From: Apodemus sylvaticus
Lineage: Eukaryota; Chordata; Mammalia; Rodentia; Muridae
Assembly (NCBI RefSeq): GCF_947179515.1
Contig: NC_067477.1
Location: 126,373,796 to 126,437,795, forward strand
Direction: 5' to 3'
Length of the DNA: 64,000 nt
Within the stretch, counting starts at the first letter, position 1, and each line of letters starts with the position of its first letter. A model generated the notes under the pieces. It was not told the DNA's origin, ran no database searches, and was given only the letters and a program-made list of their open reading frames with translations. This document shows positions 12,961 through 26,199 of the stretch, piece after piece. Made by a program: the position numbers and the translations under genes.

Positions 12961-13075
12961 AGTTATTTCCTAGGATTCTCTGGCCACTTCACTAAGAAAA
13001 GATTGCATTGTTCCTAAACTATGTAAGTAAAGGGTTGTGTTGTATAAGTAGGACAGTATGCCATCTCAGTGTTGG

Positions 13076-13150
13076 GAACGGAGGAGGAGGAGGGGGAAGG
13101 AGGAGGAGGAGGAGGGAGAGGAAGGGGGAAGGGGGAAGAGGAGGAAGACA
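13076..13150. repeat. GA-rich simple sequence
   Basis: Purine-only tract of ggaggaggagg units. Open frames across it are a product of the repeat. Confidence 0.9.
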
Positions 13151-13601
13151 GTGTCAGTACAGAATCCACAGACTATCCTTTGTGCTGAGAAGCCTTTAGA
13201 TTATGGTCCTTCTATCAGAGACCGGACAGATGGGATACACGTGGTTCTACTTCCAAGGAGCCTTATCACTTTGCCTACTCTCTTTTCTCAGAGTAGTCTG
13301 GGAAGGTCTGGGCTGCAGAGGGATCACTTGTGTAGCCTGTTTACTCTGAAGGACCTGGGTTTAAGAAGAATTGTATATACCGTGTTGAATTGACTTGTAA
13401 TGGTTAGTATGTTTTAACCCATGTGCTGTTTTTGTGTGCATTTGGTTTCATTTTATTTTATTTTTTGCTTTTTGTAAACAAAAGAAATCTTCATAACTTT
13501 GCACAAGTTATTTACTTGGTTGTGTTTTTACAATTTAAGAATAATTAATAGGAAATGTCTCTAGCTTCTCCTCTCTGGTACATGTTTCTGTGTTGTGTCA
13601 G

Positions 13602-15747
13602 TAATGGGACCCAGTGCTCCATAAAGGATAATAGCTTCCAGTCCACTATCCCTCATGAGGACTCCTTGAGTGGCTCGTCATCTGCCTCCTCATATGAACC
13701 AGTGACTGACTTCCCAGCAACCTTCTGAAAATCTACCTACTGGATGACGATGAGAAGAATCAAGCCTGCTGCCACTTCACAGGTTGAAGGTATCCATTTC
13801 AGATTCTCAGTTCTGAGACAGGAGAGTGTATCTCATGTGCTTGGTGTTTTGGTGTGGTGTGGCTCCTTATCAGTAGTGATTAGATGAGATTTTGTTTGAC
13901 ACAGGCCTTTCACCATGTGGCTCTGGCTGGCTTCACACTCAGTATCTGGTTCACACAAGCATTGGATGTATTATGACCTCCTGCATGGGCCTCCAGTGTT
14001 TGGGAGCTACACTACGACCAACCTGAATAAGCAGATGTGAAGGAGTCAGGCTATCACGCACTGTTGCCTTCGTGACTCTCCCTTTGTCAGCTCTACCAAT
14101 CCTACCCAGTGGCAGCCTTCTTCTCCATGGCATTTGACCTTCTTTTTCTTACTCTTATGTTTTCCTCTGATTTTGAGGATGTGAGGACTGGGTAACGGGT
14201 TATCGTGGCAATGTATGCCAGAGGGTCACAGTCAGTGATTGATCCACAGGTGTCTTTGTTGAGTTCTGGTTCTGTAGATATAAATCATATTCAAGAGACG
14301 TGTTTAGGCATATGGAAGATCTGATGGTTTCTGAGGGAAGACAATCTCCAGGGAAAAGGGAGACTCCATAGGTTAGGATCTGTTCACACCAAGTTTCTCC
14401 AAGCTGTTCTGTGAGGGTGCATTTTTTGGTGATTCATGCCTTGTGGTGCTGTGACAAGGTTTGGAAGGCATTTACAGACTGCTTTGTTGTTGTGTGGAAT
14501 GTCAGTCACAGGTGAAAAGGAAAAGGAGAAGGCCAAAGGAAAGAGGAAAGTCAAGCAGGAAGAAGATGAAGACTATAGTGAGCTTCAGCAAAAGAAGCAC
14601 AAGATGTACGGTAGGGTCCTGCGCTGTCTGGGAGACTGAGCTTCACTCTTTAAGCTGGAGGTAGAAAGCCTTTGCTTTGTTGGCTTGATTGACTTTGGAA
14701 TCCCTAGAATTCGGTGAGGGGATGACTTTACCGGCTTTCTTATTCCTTTTCAGTCAGTCCTGTGTGAAAGGAAGGTCAGGAGGTTGAGGGAGTGGGACCT
14801 AGTCTACTAAAGAGAAGGGGAAGGCAATTTGGGAAGTTGATGTGTTTCAGGTTTCTGAGTTTGCATCTTATGCGTGAAGGAAGCAGCAGCCTAAAGCTCA
14901 GCCTCACACCAATTCCCAGGGTCCTCGGGTTCGGAAGGTCTTCCAGTGTATGCAGCAGGTACTCATGTCTTCGAATATGCATGCTGTTTCTATGAGGGAT
15001 GATGTACCAGATGAGGCTGTCACCTATTTCTCCCTCTTTCTTACCTCCCTTCTCTCTCTGTCTCTGTGAGAAATTGAACCGAGCCCTTCATTCCTGATGG
15101 GGAGGCATCGACCACCAAGCCTCACCTGCTGTTCATGGAAGCAGCAGCTGCTGCTGGTTTGGAGGTCACACAGGCTTAAATTTTGGCCCTGTGTGCCTTC
15201 TGAGCTGCCTAGGGCTGTCCCTTACAGTCCTCGATTTCCTTGTATGTAGACAGGAAATATTATATCGATGAAATTTAAATGACATAAAAACATTTAACAT
15301 CATGTCAGGCACATAGAAAAAAATTTCAGACAGCAATTCTACATATCTAAGTATGTTTTTCTTACATCGTGATCTCAAAAGTTTCCCCCCAGTTCTGACT
15401 CACTCCACGGGACTTGAGAGTGAGCCTCAGATGGGTTTTTTGGGGGGGGGGGGCGGAGAAATGGACAGAGGTTTCTGAAACTGTGCAGTGAATAGAAACA
15501 AGTTATTTTTGAAAGTCTTTTACTGCAAGAATGTATTCAATATTTTCCCTCAATTGTAGACTTAAGTTTTTTGTTTCTGAAGAATTCTACAGATTACAGT
15601 GTCCTATTCTTTCCACTGTAGGCAGTGTAAAGGAAAAGTGGTACTTAGATATGTTGGATAAAAGCAGTGTGTCCTGTCCTACCTGCCAGGAAGTGGTGGA
15701 GGAAGCCTACAGAGACTTTAGAGAAACACGTGGAAAACTGCAAGCAG
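13602..15747 (+). pseudogene. Zfp512: Zfp512 unprocessed pseudogene segment, four exons
   Basis: Four consecutive exons with introns, in the order of human ZNF512 residues of about 35-160. Exon 13602-13789 (CSIKDNSFQ, then SLSGSSSASSYEPVTDFP, then MRRIKPAATS) has an in-frame TGA at 13726. Exon about 14512-14610 reads GKRKVKQEEDEDYSEL and KKHKMYG with a good gtaggg donor. Exon about 14880-14958 reads KQQPKAQP and, after a one-base deletion, PVYAAG. Exon 15622-15747 reads WYLDMLDKSSVSCPTCQ, the start of a C2H2 finger, then a one-base insertion shifts the frame before ENCKQ. Introns are retained, so it arose by DNA duplication and not by retroposition. Neither the preceding exon nor the remaining zinc-finger exons were found nearby. 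Confidence 0.85.
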
Positions 15748-16621
15748 GTTAGCTATTGTGTGGCACTTCCTGACTGTTAGGAATTTTCTTCTAAACTATA
15801 GACTTTGGTCCTGTGTGCAGTCTATTCTAGCTAATTAGGAGAAGCATTGTGCCTTAGAGAAACAGACTTTGCCTGTACAGGCTTGGGTTTGCATGCTTAT
15901 TTAATTGCACTACTAGTTGCATGTTTAATGTGTGCACATAGAATGCAGAGAAAAGTGACAACTGCTTTAACAAATTTGTTATTCTATATTGCCATGTGCA
16001 GATGCCTGACTCAAAGAGCTAAAGGGAGGAGCTTGCTTTGCCCCAGTACTGTGTTTATTTTCTATCACTGTGAGCAGATACCTTACCCAAAGAGCTCAAG
16101 GAAGAAGGCTACCTTGCTTCAGGGTTTAGGAAGGTAGAAGCCCTTCAGTGGCCAGGAAACCATACTGGCTTTAGTGACTCATTATCAGGTTCCAGGTACT
16201 TGGGTCAGAGCTTCTCACAGGGCAGTTGAATCAGGATTCAGAATAGGAGGGAAGCAGGGACATAACCTCCAGAGGTCTGCTTCTAAGTGATCCTGCACCA
16301 CCAGCCAGACCCCCCTCCCTTTCCAAAAGGTTCCATAATCTTCCAAAAGAGTGACAGCAGCCAGGGACCTGGTGTTCTACACAGGAGCCTGGGACAGTGA
16401 CACCAGCCGAGGACCCAGTATTCCACACATGAGCCTGTGGCAACATCACATTCAAGCCATAACTCAGTGAGGAAGGAGTGACACATGATGGTTCCCTTCT
16501 ACCAAATGATGCTGGTTTGTGTCAAGCTGACAGAAACCTATGCAGCTCGGGACCAAATGAGTATCCTGGCAGCAGGAGACTGTTTCATAGCCCAGCCTTT
16601 TAAGCTCCAATGTCGCCTATC

Positions 16622-16869
16622 CTGTCCAGATAACCTCACTAAAGTAGAGGCCTTGGCAGAAAGGGTGAGAGTGAAGAGCCAGAACATGGAGGCCCTGGTG
16701 CACAGCACTGTGGGGCAGTCCTTGCCGGTGCATGGTGCAGCCAGGTCTTCTGGAGCAAACCTCGCTCTTCATCTTGTTCTCCTCAGGCCCCTCTAAGGAA
16801 GCTCTTTCCCTTGCTCATCGGCATCACACGGCCACTTCTTTTTTCAGTTACAAAGGAAACTATGTTCAG
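16622..16869 (+). pseudogene. Gckr: Gckr pseudogene segment, two exons
   Basis: Exon about 16622-16727 reads PDNLTKVEALAERVR, then ALVHSTVGQSLP, closely matching glucokinase regulatory protein (I recall ALAERVREK and ALVHSTVGQSLP in mouse). Exon 16787-16869, after a cctcag acceptor, reads APLRKLFPLLIGITRPLLF, then after a one-base deletion SYKGNYVQ, matching the next stretch of Gckr. The intron is only about 59 bases, and the donor after the second exon (cag|ggagg) is lost. This is a decayed, unprocessed fragment. Gckr flanks Spata31h1 in human, which strengthens the call. Confidence 0.75.
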
Positions 16870-18250
16870 GGAGGCAGGGATGAGAAGCAATGTTTTCCTA
16901 AGAAGCAGAGGCGTCCTAACGCCCCAAAGCTAGATGGGTGGGCAAGCCTGAAGATTTGTTTAGTCTTCTTCCCTCCCCAGGCTGGGTAAATAAACAATTT
17001 CTTATGTCTTTAAAGAGTGTTGCCAAGACAACAGGGTTCAGTTCTTTCTAGGAATATACAGAAAGGGCAAGACAGTCCACCAATGGTTACACACTCATTG
17101 GTATTTTAGGGACAGGATCGTTGTTGACCCTGAAGTCATTATCATCACCCAAAGGCTTTTAGGACTTTTTTTTTTTTGCATGGTACACTATGCTGAACAT
17201 AACCCAGCAGAGTCCTCCCTCAATAGTGAAATTATAATCCAGGAGATGCACTGATAGGAATCATAGAAATACTGAGCAGTTTGTATGAGCTTTGCAATTT
17301 GGTTTGGAGTGCTCATTGGGAAATCTAGGTGTCAGGCCAGCTCTGCTGGGTGGCCCAAGGAAGAAAAGAAATATATATCTGTGTGCTTTACTGTTCTCAC
17401 CCATGACCTGCCTACCCTCTACAGGGCAGAAGCAGGGCCCACAGAGGTCAGGGGGAGAGTGGTCTTTGATCATGATTCACACTGCTTCCTTCTGGAAGCT
17501 TCTAGACTTAGCCATAAGGAGCCAACACAAGGCCTCATGGAACCTAGAACACTTACAGAAAAGACTCTCACCAGTGGGAGGTCTACTCTCCTTTGTCTTT
17601 TGTTCTAAATAGTGTTTCAGTGTTCAGTGTTACATCTCTACTTCTTCCCACATTCACAGTCTCCTCCTACCTCGCTTGTTCTTGGAGAAATCTTCTCTGA
17701 TTAACTTTGCTCTCCATATTACCATTTTCTCTACACTTACACAGCCATGATCCCTAATATAAATACAGCCCTTTATAGTTGGTGAATATTTCATGTCTTT
17801 CATCTCAGGTCTCATAGCAATCTCCTAAGTGTGTGTTCAGATTTACCATCTCCCCAGCAACTTATCTCTGATTTTAATGTAGTGACATCTTATTTAGTTT
17901 TTGGTCTATATTACAATCTATTAGGATTTTTATTCTTTGGTGGTTTTTAATCTTTCACTTGGTACTGGTTATATCTCTCCACATGGAATTGTCTGAAAGA
18001 AGGGTTCTGCTAGAGTTTGGCTCCAACGGGTTCAAGTCCCAAAGCAGAGGTATGGAGTCAGTGAGGGAAGGGACTGATATTATCTGAGGGTGAATCAGGA
18101 GAGCTGGTGTTTATTGAAAGAGAAGGACACACTTTTGCGTCTATGAGTGCATAATTGCTTTGTCACTAGTAATCTTGAAAGCTGACTTAATGATAAAAAG
18201 AAATGTATTATCTTTTCACAGATTGTTTTTAACCAATTTTACCCTTTTTT
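16870..18250. other. Mostly unassigned; possible further Gckr decay
   Basis: No intact gene. Around 17478-17560 one frame reads SFWKLLDLA, then SQHKA, faintly like the Gckr stretch KLFWRALAML...QSKA. The match is too weak to call but the position downstream of the two Gckr exons is right. A T-run lies at 17166 and the L1 target site at about 18245-18270. Confidence 0.3.
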
Positions 18251-18270
18251 TAAAAAAAAAAAAATATACA

Positions 18271-19760
18271 GGGCGGCAGCGGCGGCGGCAGTGCAGCAGT
18301 GGCTGGTCCAGCTGAAGGGCCATCAGCAGTGGAACCAAGGCAACACAGGGTCCAGTTAGGCCCTGCGCCCACGACCACTGACCTTTGCTGACCAGCCTGG
18401 CTACAAGCAGTTGCAGTTTTGCGGTGCCTTTCGCTGCACGGAAGCCACTTCAGAACTCGGCTTCTCGCCAGTCAGGAGAGGCTCACCTCCATCTTGGTTT
18501 CGGACTCCAGAGACATCGGACAGACTGAGGTACACAAACATAATCCGAGGCCAACACTGCGGGGGTCTGAGCCCAATGGGTGTTGGCCTGCACCCAGGCC
18601 CTGGGCTGTTCGGGGGACCATCGGGGTGCCAACCCAGCCAGGAGGTTTTTTGCCCTGGCCTGCGCGTGTGCTGCCATTTTGCCTACAGGAAGACAGAGAG
18701 CTCTGGCGAGCAGAGCCATAACAGGCATAGCCTGAGGCTAACAAAGCGGGGGTCTAGGCCCCAAAAGGCACAGGACTGACCCCAAGAACTGGGCGGCTTG
18801 GTGAGCCATCTGTGTGTCAACCCGCCCAGGAGGTTGTTAGCACAGCAGACTCTCCCAGCGCTTTCGGGGAGCGCGAGCACGCACGCCCGCCATCCTGGTC
18901 ACCTGGCAGACCCAACTAACAGTCATAGCCCTAGGGGAACTTTGCTCGGACCTTGGCCTCCCAGGCTTTTGCCTGGACTCAGGGCCTGGGCGACCAGGCT
19001 AACCTTGTGTGCGCCAGCCCGGTTGGGAGATCGGCTGCCCAGCGTTGTGATCAGAACACAGGGGAGGTCCCTGCAGCATACACCGTAGGCGCTCCCTGGG
19101 GGTGCACACGGGCTCCATCTGGTCCACAGACACAATCTGGGGCAAGGCCTCAGGCGGGAGCCCTCAGCTCAACTCTCTCCGCTTCCGGATCCAGATCAGC
19201 CTGGGCGGCGGCACCACATCTCCAGGTCCTGCAAGAGGCTAGAGGGGCTTCCGGGCGGCCAGCTGGGAGAAGTCGATGTGCTCCAGTGAATCCAGCAGGC
19301 CCCAGCGGGAGCCTTCGGGTGCCTGCTTCCAAATCTGAACAGCCTGGGCCACAGCACTTGGACTCCAGGAAGTGCGGGAGACCTGGTGTGCACCCAGCGG
19401 GAGTCTGGGAGCTCACAGCACAGCTTGCTCCTGTGGCAAGGAGCTTGGGTTCCAGTCCTGAGGCCTCTGGCGGGAGCCCTTGGTTCTCTCCACTTCCGGA
19501 TCCAGATCAGCCTGGGCGGCAACACCACATCTCCAGGTCCTGCAAGAGGCAAGAGGGGCTTGCGGGCGGCCAACGGGGAGAAGTCGGTGTGCTCCGGTGA
19601 ATCCAGCGGGCCCCAGCTGGAGCCTTCAGGTGTCTGCTTTGGGATCTGAACAGCCTGGGCAACAGCACCCTGTCTCCAGGCAGTGCAGGAGGTAAGCTGT
19701 GCACCAGAGGCCACCTGGGAAGGGGCAGCTTGCACTGCTGAGTCCAGCATTGACAAGACC
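18271..19760 (+). promoter_or_regulatory. L1 5'UTR with tandem monomers
   Basis: GC-rich segment with two kinds of internal repetition. A block starting near cttccggatccagatcagcc recurs at 19182 and 19493 (about 311 bases apart). An upstream block with gcgggggtct recurs near 18558 and 18748. Tandem 5' monomers act as the internal promoter in murine L1 families. Whether this copy is active is unknown. Confidence 0.7.
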
Positions 19761-22700
19761 AACTAACACCAGTGAGAACTAGATGGCAAAAGGCAAACGC
19801 AGAAACATCACTAACAGAAATCAAGGCAATATGGCAATATCTGAACCCAATTCTCCTTTACCAGCATGTCCTGGATACCCCATCACACCAGTAAAACAAG
19901 ATTTGGATTTAAAATCACTGGTCATGATGCTGGTACAGGAACACATGAAGGACATACTTAAAGAAATTCAGGAGAAAATGGATCAAAAGTTAGAAGCCCT
20001 TGCAAGGGAAACACAAAAATCACTGAAAGAAATCCAGGAGAATACAAAAGCCAATAATGAGGAAACACAAAAAACACTTAAAGAAATACAGGAGAACTTT
20101 GGTCAACAGGCTGAGGTCATGAAAGAGGAAACACAAAAATCTCTTAAAGAATTACAGGAAAGCACAAACAAGCAAGTGAAGGAGCTAAGCAAAACCATCC
20201 AGGATCTAAAATCAGAAGTAGAAACAACTAAGAAAACTCAAAGGGAGACAACTTTGGAGATAGAAAGGCTTGGGAAGAAATCAGGGGAGAGAGATGCAAA
20301 TATCAACAACAGAATACAAGAGATAGAAGAAAGAATCTCAGATGCTGAAGATTCCATAGAAACCATGGACTCAACAGTTAAAGAAAATGCAAAATGCAAA
20401 AAGCTTGTAACCCAAAATATCCAGGAAATCCAGGACACAATGAGAAGACCAAACCTAAGGATTATAGGCATAGATGAGAGTGAAGATTTACAATTTAAAG
20501 GGCCAGCAAATATCTTCAATAAAATTATGGAAGAAAACTTCCCTAACCTAAAGAGATAGATGCCCATGAATATACAAGAAGCCTACAGAACTCCAAACAG
20601 ACTGGACCAGAACAGAAATACTTCCCGTCACATAATAATCAAAACACCAAATGTTCTAAACAAAGAAAGAATATTAAAGGCAGTAAGAGATAAAGGCCAA
20701 GTAACATATAAAGGAAGACCTATCAGAATCACAGCAGACTTTTCACCTGAGATTATGAAGGCTAGAAGATCCAGGGCAGATCTCATGCAGACTCTAAGAG
20801 AACACAAATGCCAACCAAAACTACTATATCCAGCAAAACTCTCAATCACCATAGATGGAGAAACTAAGATATTTCATGACAAAACCAAGTTTACCCAATA
20901 TCTATCCACAAACCCAGCCCTACAAAGGATAATAGGATGAAAACACCAATACAAGGAGGGAAACTTCACCCTGGAAAAAGCAAGATAGTAACCTTTCATC
21001 AAACCCAAAAGAAGTTAAGCAATCAAATTTAAAAAATAACGTCAAAAATGATAGGAAGTAACAATCACTATTCCTTAATTTCTCTTAACATCAATGGACT
21101 TAATGCCCCAATAAAAAGACACAGACTGACTGGATACGTAAACAGGACCCTACATTTTGCTGCTTACAGGAAACACACCTCAGGGTCAAAGACAAACACT
21201 ACTTTAGAGTAAAAGGCTGGAAGACAATTTTACAAGCAAATGGTCTCAGGAAACAAGCTGGAGTAGCCATTCTAATATCAGATAAAATTGACTTTCAACC
21301 CAAAGTCATCAAAAGAGACTCTGAGGGACACTTCTTGCTGGTCAAAGGAAAAATACAACAAGAAGAACTCTCAATCCTGAACATCTATGCCCCAAATGCA
21401 AGGGCACCCTCTTTCGTAAAAAAGAAACTTTATTAAAACTAAAAGCACACATTGCACCTAACACAATAATTGTGGGTGACTTCAACACTGCACTTTCCTC
21501 AATGGACCGATCAGGAAAACAGAAACTAAACAGGGACACAATGAAACTAATTGAAGCTTTGGACCAATTAGATTTAACAGATATATATAGAACATTCTAC
21601 CCTAAAACAAAAGAATATACCTTTTTCTCAGCACCTCATGGTACCTTCTCCAAAATCGACCATATAATTGGTCACAAGACAGACCTCAACAAATATAAGA
21701 AGATAGAACTACTCCCATGCCTCCTATCTGATCACTATGGAGTAAAAGTGGTCTTCAATAGCAACAGAAACAACAGAAAACCCACATACACATGGAAACT
21801 GAACAATACTCTACTCAATGATACCTTGGTCAAGGAAGAAATAAAGAAAGAAATTAAAGACTTTTTAGAACACAATGAAAATGAAAACACAACATACCCA
21901 AATCTATGGGACACAATGAAAGCAGTGCTAAGAGGAAAACTCATAGCCCTGAGTGCCTCCAAAAAGAAAATGGAGAGAGCATACATTACCAGCTTAATGA
22001 CACACCTGAAAGCCCTGGAACAAAAAGAAGCTATTTCACCCAGGAGGAGTAGAAGGCAGGAAATCATCAAACTCAGGGCCGAAATCAATCAAGTAGAAAC
22101 AAAGAGAACCATACAAAAAAATCAACAAAACCAGGAGCTGGTTCTTTGAGAAAATCAACAAGATAGATAAACCCTTAGCCAGACTGAACAAAGGGCACAG
22201 AGAAAGTATCCAAATTAACAAACTTAGAAATGAAAAGGGAGATATAACAACGGAAACTGGGGAAATCCAAAAAAATCATCAGATCCTACTACAAGAGACT
22301 GTACTCAACACAACTGGAGAATCTGGAGGAAATGGACAATTTCCTTGACAGATACCAAATACCAAAATTAAATCAGGACCAACTAGACCATCTAAACAGT
22401 CCCATAATGCCTAAAGAAATAGAAGGAGTCATAGAAAGTCTTCCAACCAAAAAAAAAGCACAGGACCAGATGGTTTCAGTGCAGAATTCTATCAGACCTT
22501 CAAAGAAGAGTTAACACCAATACTCTTCAAACTATTCCACAAAATAGAAACAGAAGGAACACTACCCAATTCCTTCTACGAAGCCACAATTACGCTGATA
22601 CCAAAGCCACACAAAGATCCAACAAAGAAAGAGAACTTCAGACCAATTTCCCTTATGGACATCGATGCAAAAATACTCAATAAAATTCTTGCCAACCGAA

Positions 22701-25124
22701 TCCAAGAACACATCAAAACGATCATCCACCATGATCAAGTAGGCTTTATCCCGGGAATGCCAGGTTGGTTCAATATACGGAAATCCATCAATGCAATCCA
22801 CTACATAAACAAACTCAAAGAACAAAACCACATGGTCATTTCATTAGATGCTGAAAAAGCATTTGACAAAATTCAGCATCCTTTCATGCTTAAAGTCTTG
22901 GAGAGAACAGGAATTCAAGGCCCATACCTAAACATAGTAAAAGCAATATACAGCAAACCGGTAGCCAGCATCAAACTAAATGGAGAGAAACTTGAAGCAA
23001 TCCCACTGAAATCAGGGACCAGACAAGGCTGCCCCCTTTCTCCTTATCTTTTCAATATTGTACTTGAGGTACTAGCTCAGGCAATTCGACAACATAAGGA
23101 GGTCAAAGGGATACAAATTGGAAAGGAAGAAGTCAAACTATCATTATTTGCAGACGACATGATAGTCTACCTAAGTGACCCAAAAAACTCCACTAGAGAG
23201 CTCCTACAGCTGATAAACAACTTCAGCAAAGTGGCAGGTTATAAAATCAACACATGCAAATCAGTGGCCTTCCTAAACTCAAAGGATAAGCAGGCTGAGA
23301 AAGAAATTAGGGAAATGACCCCCTTCACAATAGCCACAAACAGTATAAAGTACCTTGGGGTGACTCTTACCAAACATGTGAAAGATCTGTATGACAAGAA
23401 CTTCAAGACTCTGAAGAAGGAAATGGAAGAAGACCTCAAAAAATGGGAAAACCTCCCATGCTCATGGATCGGTAGAATCAATATAGTTAAAATGGCCATT
23501 TCGCCAAAAGCAATATACAGATTCAATGCAATACCCATCAAAATCCCAACTCAATTCTTCACAGAGTTAGAAAGAGCAATTATCAAATTCATCTGGAACA
23601 ACCAAAAAACCAGGATAGCTAAAACTATTCTCAGCAACAAAAAATCTGGGGGAATCAGTATCCCTGACCTCAAGCAATACTACAGAGCAATAGTGTTAAA
23701 AACTGCATGGTATTGGTACAGTGACAGGCAGGAGGATCAATGGAACAGGATTGAAGATCCAGAAATGAACCCACACACCTATGGCCACTTGATCCTCGGC
23801 AAAGAGGCTGAAAACATCCAATGGAAAAAAGATAGCCTTTTCAACAAATGGTGCTGCTTCAACTGGAGGTCAGCATGCAGAAGAATGCGAATTGATCCAT
23901 CCTTGTCTCCTTGTACTACGCTCAAATCCAAATGGATCAAGGACCTCCACATAAAGCCAGACACTCTGAAGCTAATAGAAAAGAAACTGGGGAAGACCCT
24001 TGAAGACATCGGTACAGGGAGAAACTTTCTGAACAGAACACCAATAGCGTATGCTCTAAGAGCAAGAATTGACAAATGGGACCTCATAAAATTACAAAGT
24101 TTCTGTAAGGCAAAGGACACCATCAAGAGGACAAATCGGCAACCAACAAATTGGGAAAAGATCTTCACCAATCCTACATCAGATAGAGGGCTAATATCCA
24201 ACATATATAAAGAACTCAAGAAGTTAGACTCCAGAAAACCGAACAACCCTATTAAAAAATGGGGTACAGAGTTTAAAAAAGAATTCTCACCTGAAGAACT
24301 TCAGATGGCGGAGAAGCATCATAAAAAATGCTCAACTTCATTAGTCATTAGGGAAATGCAAATCAAAACAACCCTGAGATTTCATCTTACACCAGTCAGA
24401 ATGGCTAAGATTAAAAATTCAGGAGACAGCAGGTGTTGGAGAGGGTGTGGAGAAAGAGGAACACTCCTCCACTGCTGGTGGGGTTGCAAATTGGTACAAC
24501 CACTCTGGAAATCAGTCTGGCGGTTCCTCCGAAAACTGGGCACCTCACTTCCAGAAGATCCTGCTATACCACTCCTGGGCATATACCCAGAGGATTCCCC
24601 ACCATGTAATAAGGATACATGCTCTACTATGTTCATAGCAGCCCTATTTCCAGCCAGATGCTGGAAAGAACCCAGGTATCCCTCAACAGAAGAGTGGATG
24701 CAAAAAATGTGGTATATCTACACAATGGAGTACTATTCAGCCATTAGAAACAATGAATTTATGAAATTCTTAGGCAAATGGATGGAGCTAGAGAACATCA
24801 TACTAAGTGAGGTAACCCAGACTCAAAAGGTAAATCATGGTATGCACCCACTAATAAGTGGATATTAACCTAGAAAACTGGAATACCCAAAACATAATCC
24901 ACACATCAAATGAGGTACAAGAAGAAAGGAGGAGTGGCCCCTGGTTCTGGAAAGACTCAGTGAAGCAGTATTCGGCAAAACCAGAATGGGGAAGTGGGAA
25001 GGGGTGGGTGGGAGGACAGGGGGAGAGAAGGGGGCTTGAGGGACTTTTGGGGAGTGGGGGGCTAGAAAAGGAGAAATCATATGAAATGTAAATAAATTAT
25101 ATCGAATAAAAAATTAAAAAATAT
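18271..25124 (+). mobile_element. Full-length LINE-1, coding-dead
   Basis: The element begins in a GC-rich 5'UTR and ends in an L1 3'UTR with gaaatgtaaataaattatat and an A-rich tail. A flanking duplication resembling aaaaaatatacag occurs before 18271 and near 25125. ORF1 (19783 onward: coiled-coil heptads, then the RNA-binding region with NLRIIGID) is broken by TAG at 20557 and by TGA at 20938. ORF2 begins near 21050. Its endonuclease part shows GDFN and LSDH, and its reverse transcriptase part shows FADDM near 23150. The Cys-rich C-terminus CWRGCGERG follows, and ORF2 ends at 24868. Frame breaks near 21130, 21415, 22120 and 22450 disable it. It is young enough that most of the reverse transcriptase is still open. 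Confidence 0.92.
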
Positions 25125-26190
25125 ATACAGCTCTTGGTTCATGTATGGCGTCTGCCTGCTGAGAAGACTGGACTGCTGGTTAGTATCCGGTGTTTGCTAT
25201 GGAACTGAACTGCTGACAAAGAAGAGTGAGCTCAACCACAAAGAACTATTTATAAATAGGCCCACGTCCCCCATCTCCTAATGACTTTTCTCTTCCACTC
25301 CCTCTGGTGGGTGGTCAGCAAGAGTTGAGGTTGAATGTTTCTTAAAATAGGTTGCAAAAAATTTATACCTACAATCCTGAGGTCTATTAGAAGCAAGCAG
25401 GTAAGAAGAGCTTCCTGAAGATAAAGCTATAAAAATTGATCAAGAAAACAAAGGATAGTATTGAGCCATAGCACCAAGTGCAAAAGGAATACACATGCAC
25501 CCTTACCAATAAATGTAAAAGAACAAATAGAAAGTGCTGAGAGGGGTGGCAAATCTCTCTTCCTCAAGAATTTCAAGTAGTATGTGTTTTAGTCTTCCTC
25601 AAGGATATGCCGCTTAATCACGCTAACCCTGGACCTCCAATAGGAGTTAGATTTATAGGACTCTTCTGGAAGCAAAGTTATGAACAAAGGAAAATAGTAA
25701 CGTCAGGAAGAGGCATGCAGCACTCACACTCTGCAAATGGCTTGACACTAGTGTTACAAGTTGATAGTGTTGTCCCTCTAGATGTGCTTGAATGAGAAGG
25801 ATGGGTTACAGCTGTGTAGTCTCCATTCCTACCCCTCCCCAAACATAGACTCTCAGTCTAAACATAAAGAGAACATCACAGAGCCTCAAATGTAGGGATT
25901 TCTTTTCTCTATTGGTGCAGTGATAGGACTCTTGGATAGAACTCAGAGGGCTCGGGGTTCAGGCTCCAGCAACATGGTGCTCTAGGATGGATCCTGACAC
26001 TGGTGGGAGAATATGAGATGCAAATGAAAGTAGGAATCAATGTACCAATGTTTGCATTTTTTTGAGATAGGGTTTATGGAGATCAAGCTGGCTTTGAATT
26101 TGCAATGAAGCCAAGGATGCCCTTTGACTCTGGATCCTCCACCTCCCATTTTAATCTCATGGTCTTGACAAGTGTACTGAAGTCATATAA
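25125..26190. other. Unassigned sequence
   Basis: No gene or repeat recognised with confidence. An open stretch at 25607-25795 has no recognisable features. It would lie between the Gckr remnant and the first Spata31h1-like exon, so an upstream exon could hide here. Confidence 0.4.
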
Positions 26191-26199
26191 GATGTGAAG

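Noticed and set aside
13058..13393. Acidic/Arg-rich open frames over GA tracts (also 27701-28015 and 61506-61760)
   Set aside because: Purine repeats read as Glu/Arg or Gly/Arg runs in any frame; no gene context.
17478..17560. Third Gckr exon remnant
   Set aside because: Only a few residues agree and no splice sites support it; mentioned as a hint only.
22655..24868. 737-codon open frame as a host gene
   Set aside because: It is the reverse transcriptase and C-terminal part of L1 ORF2, and its upstream part is frameshifted.
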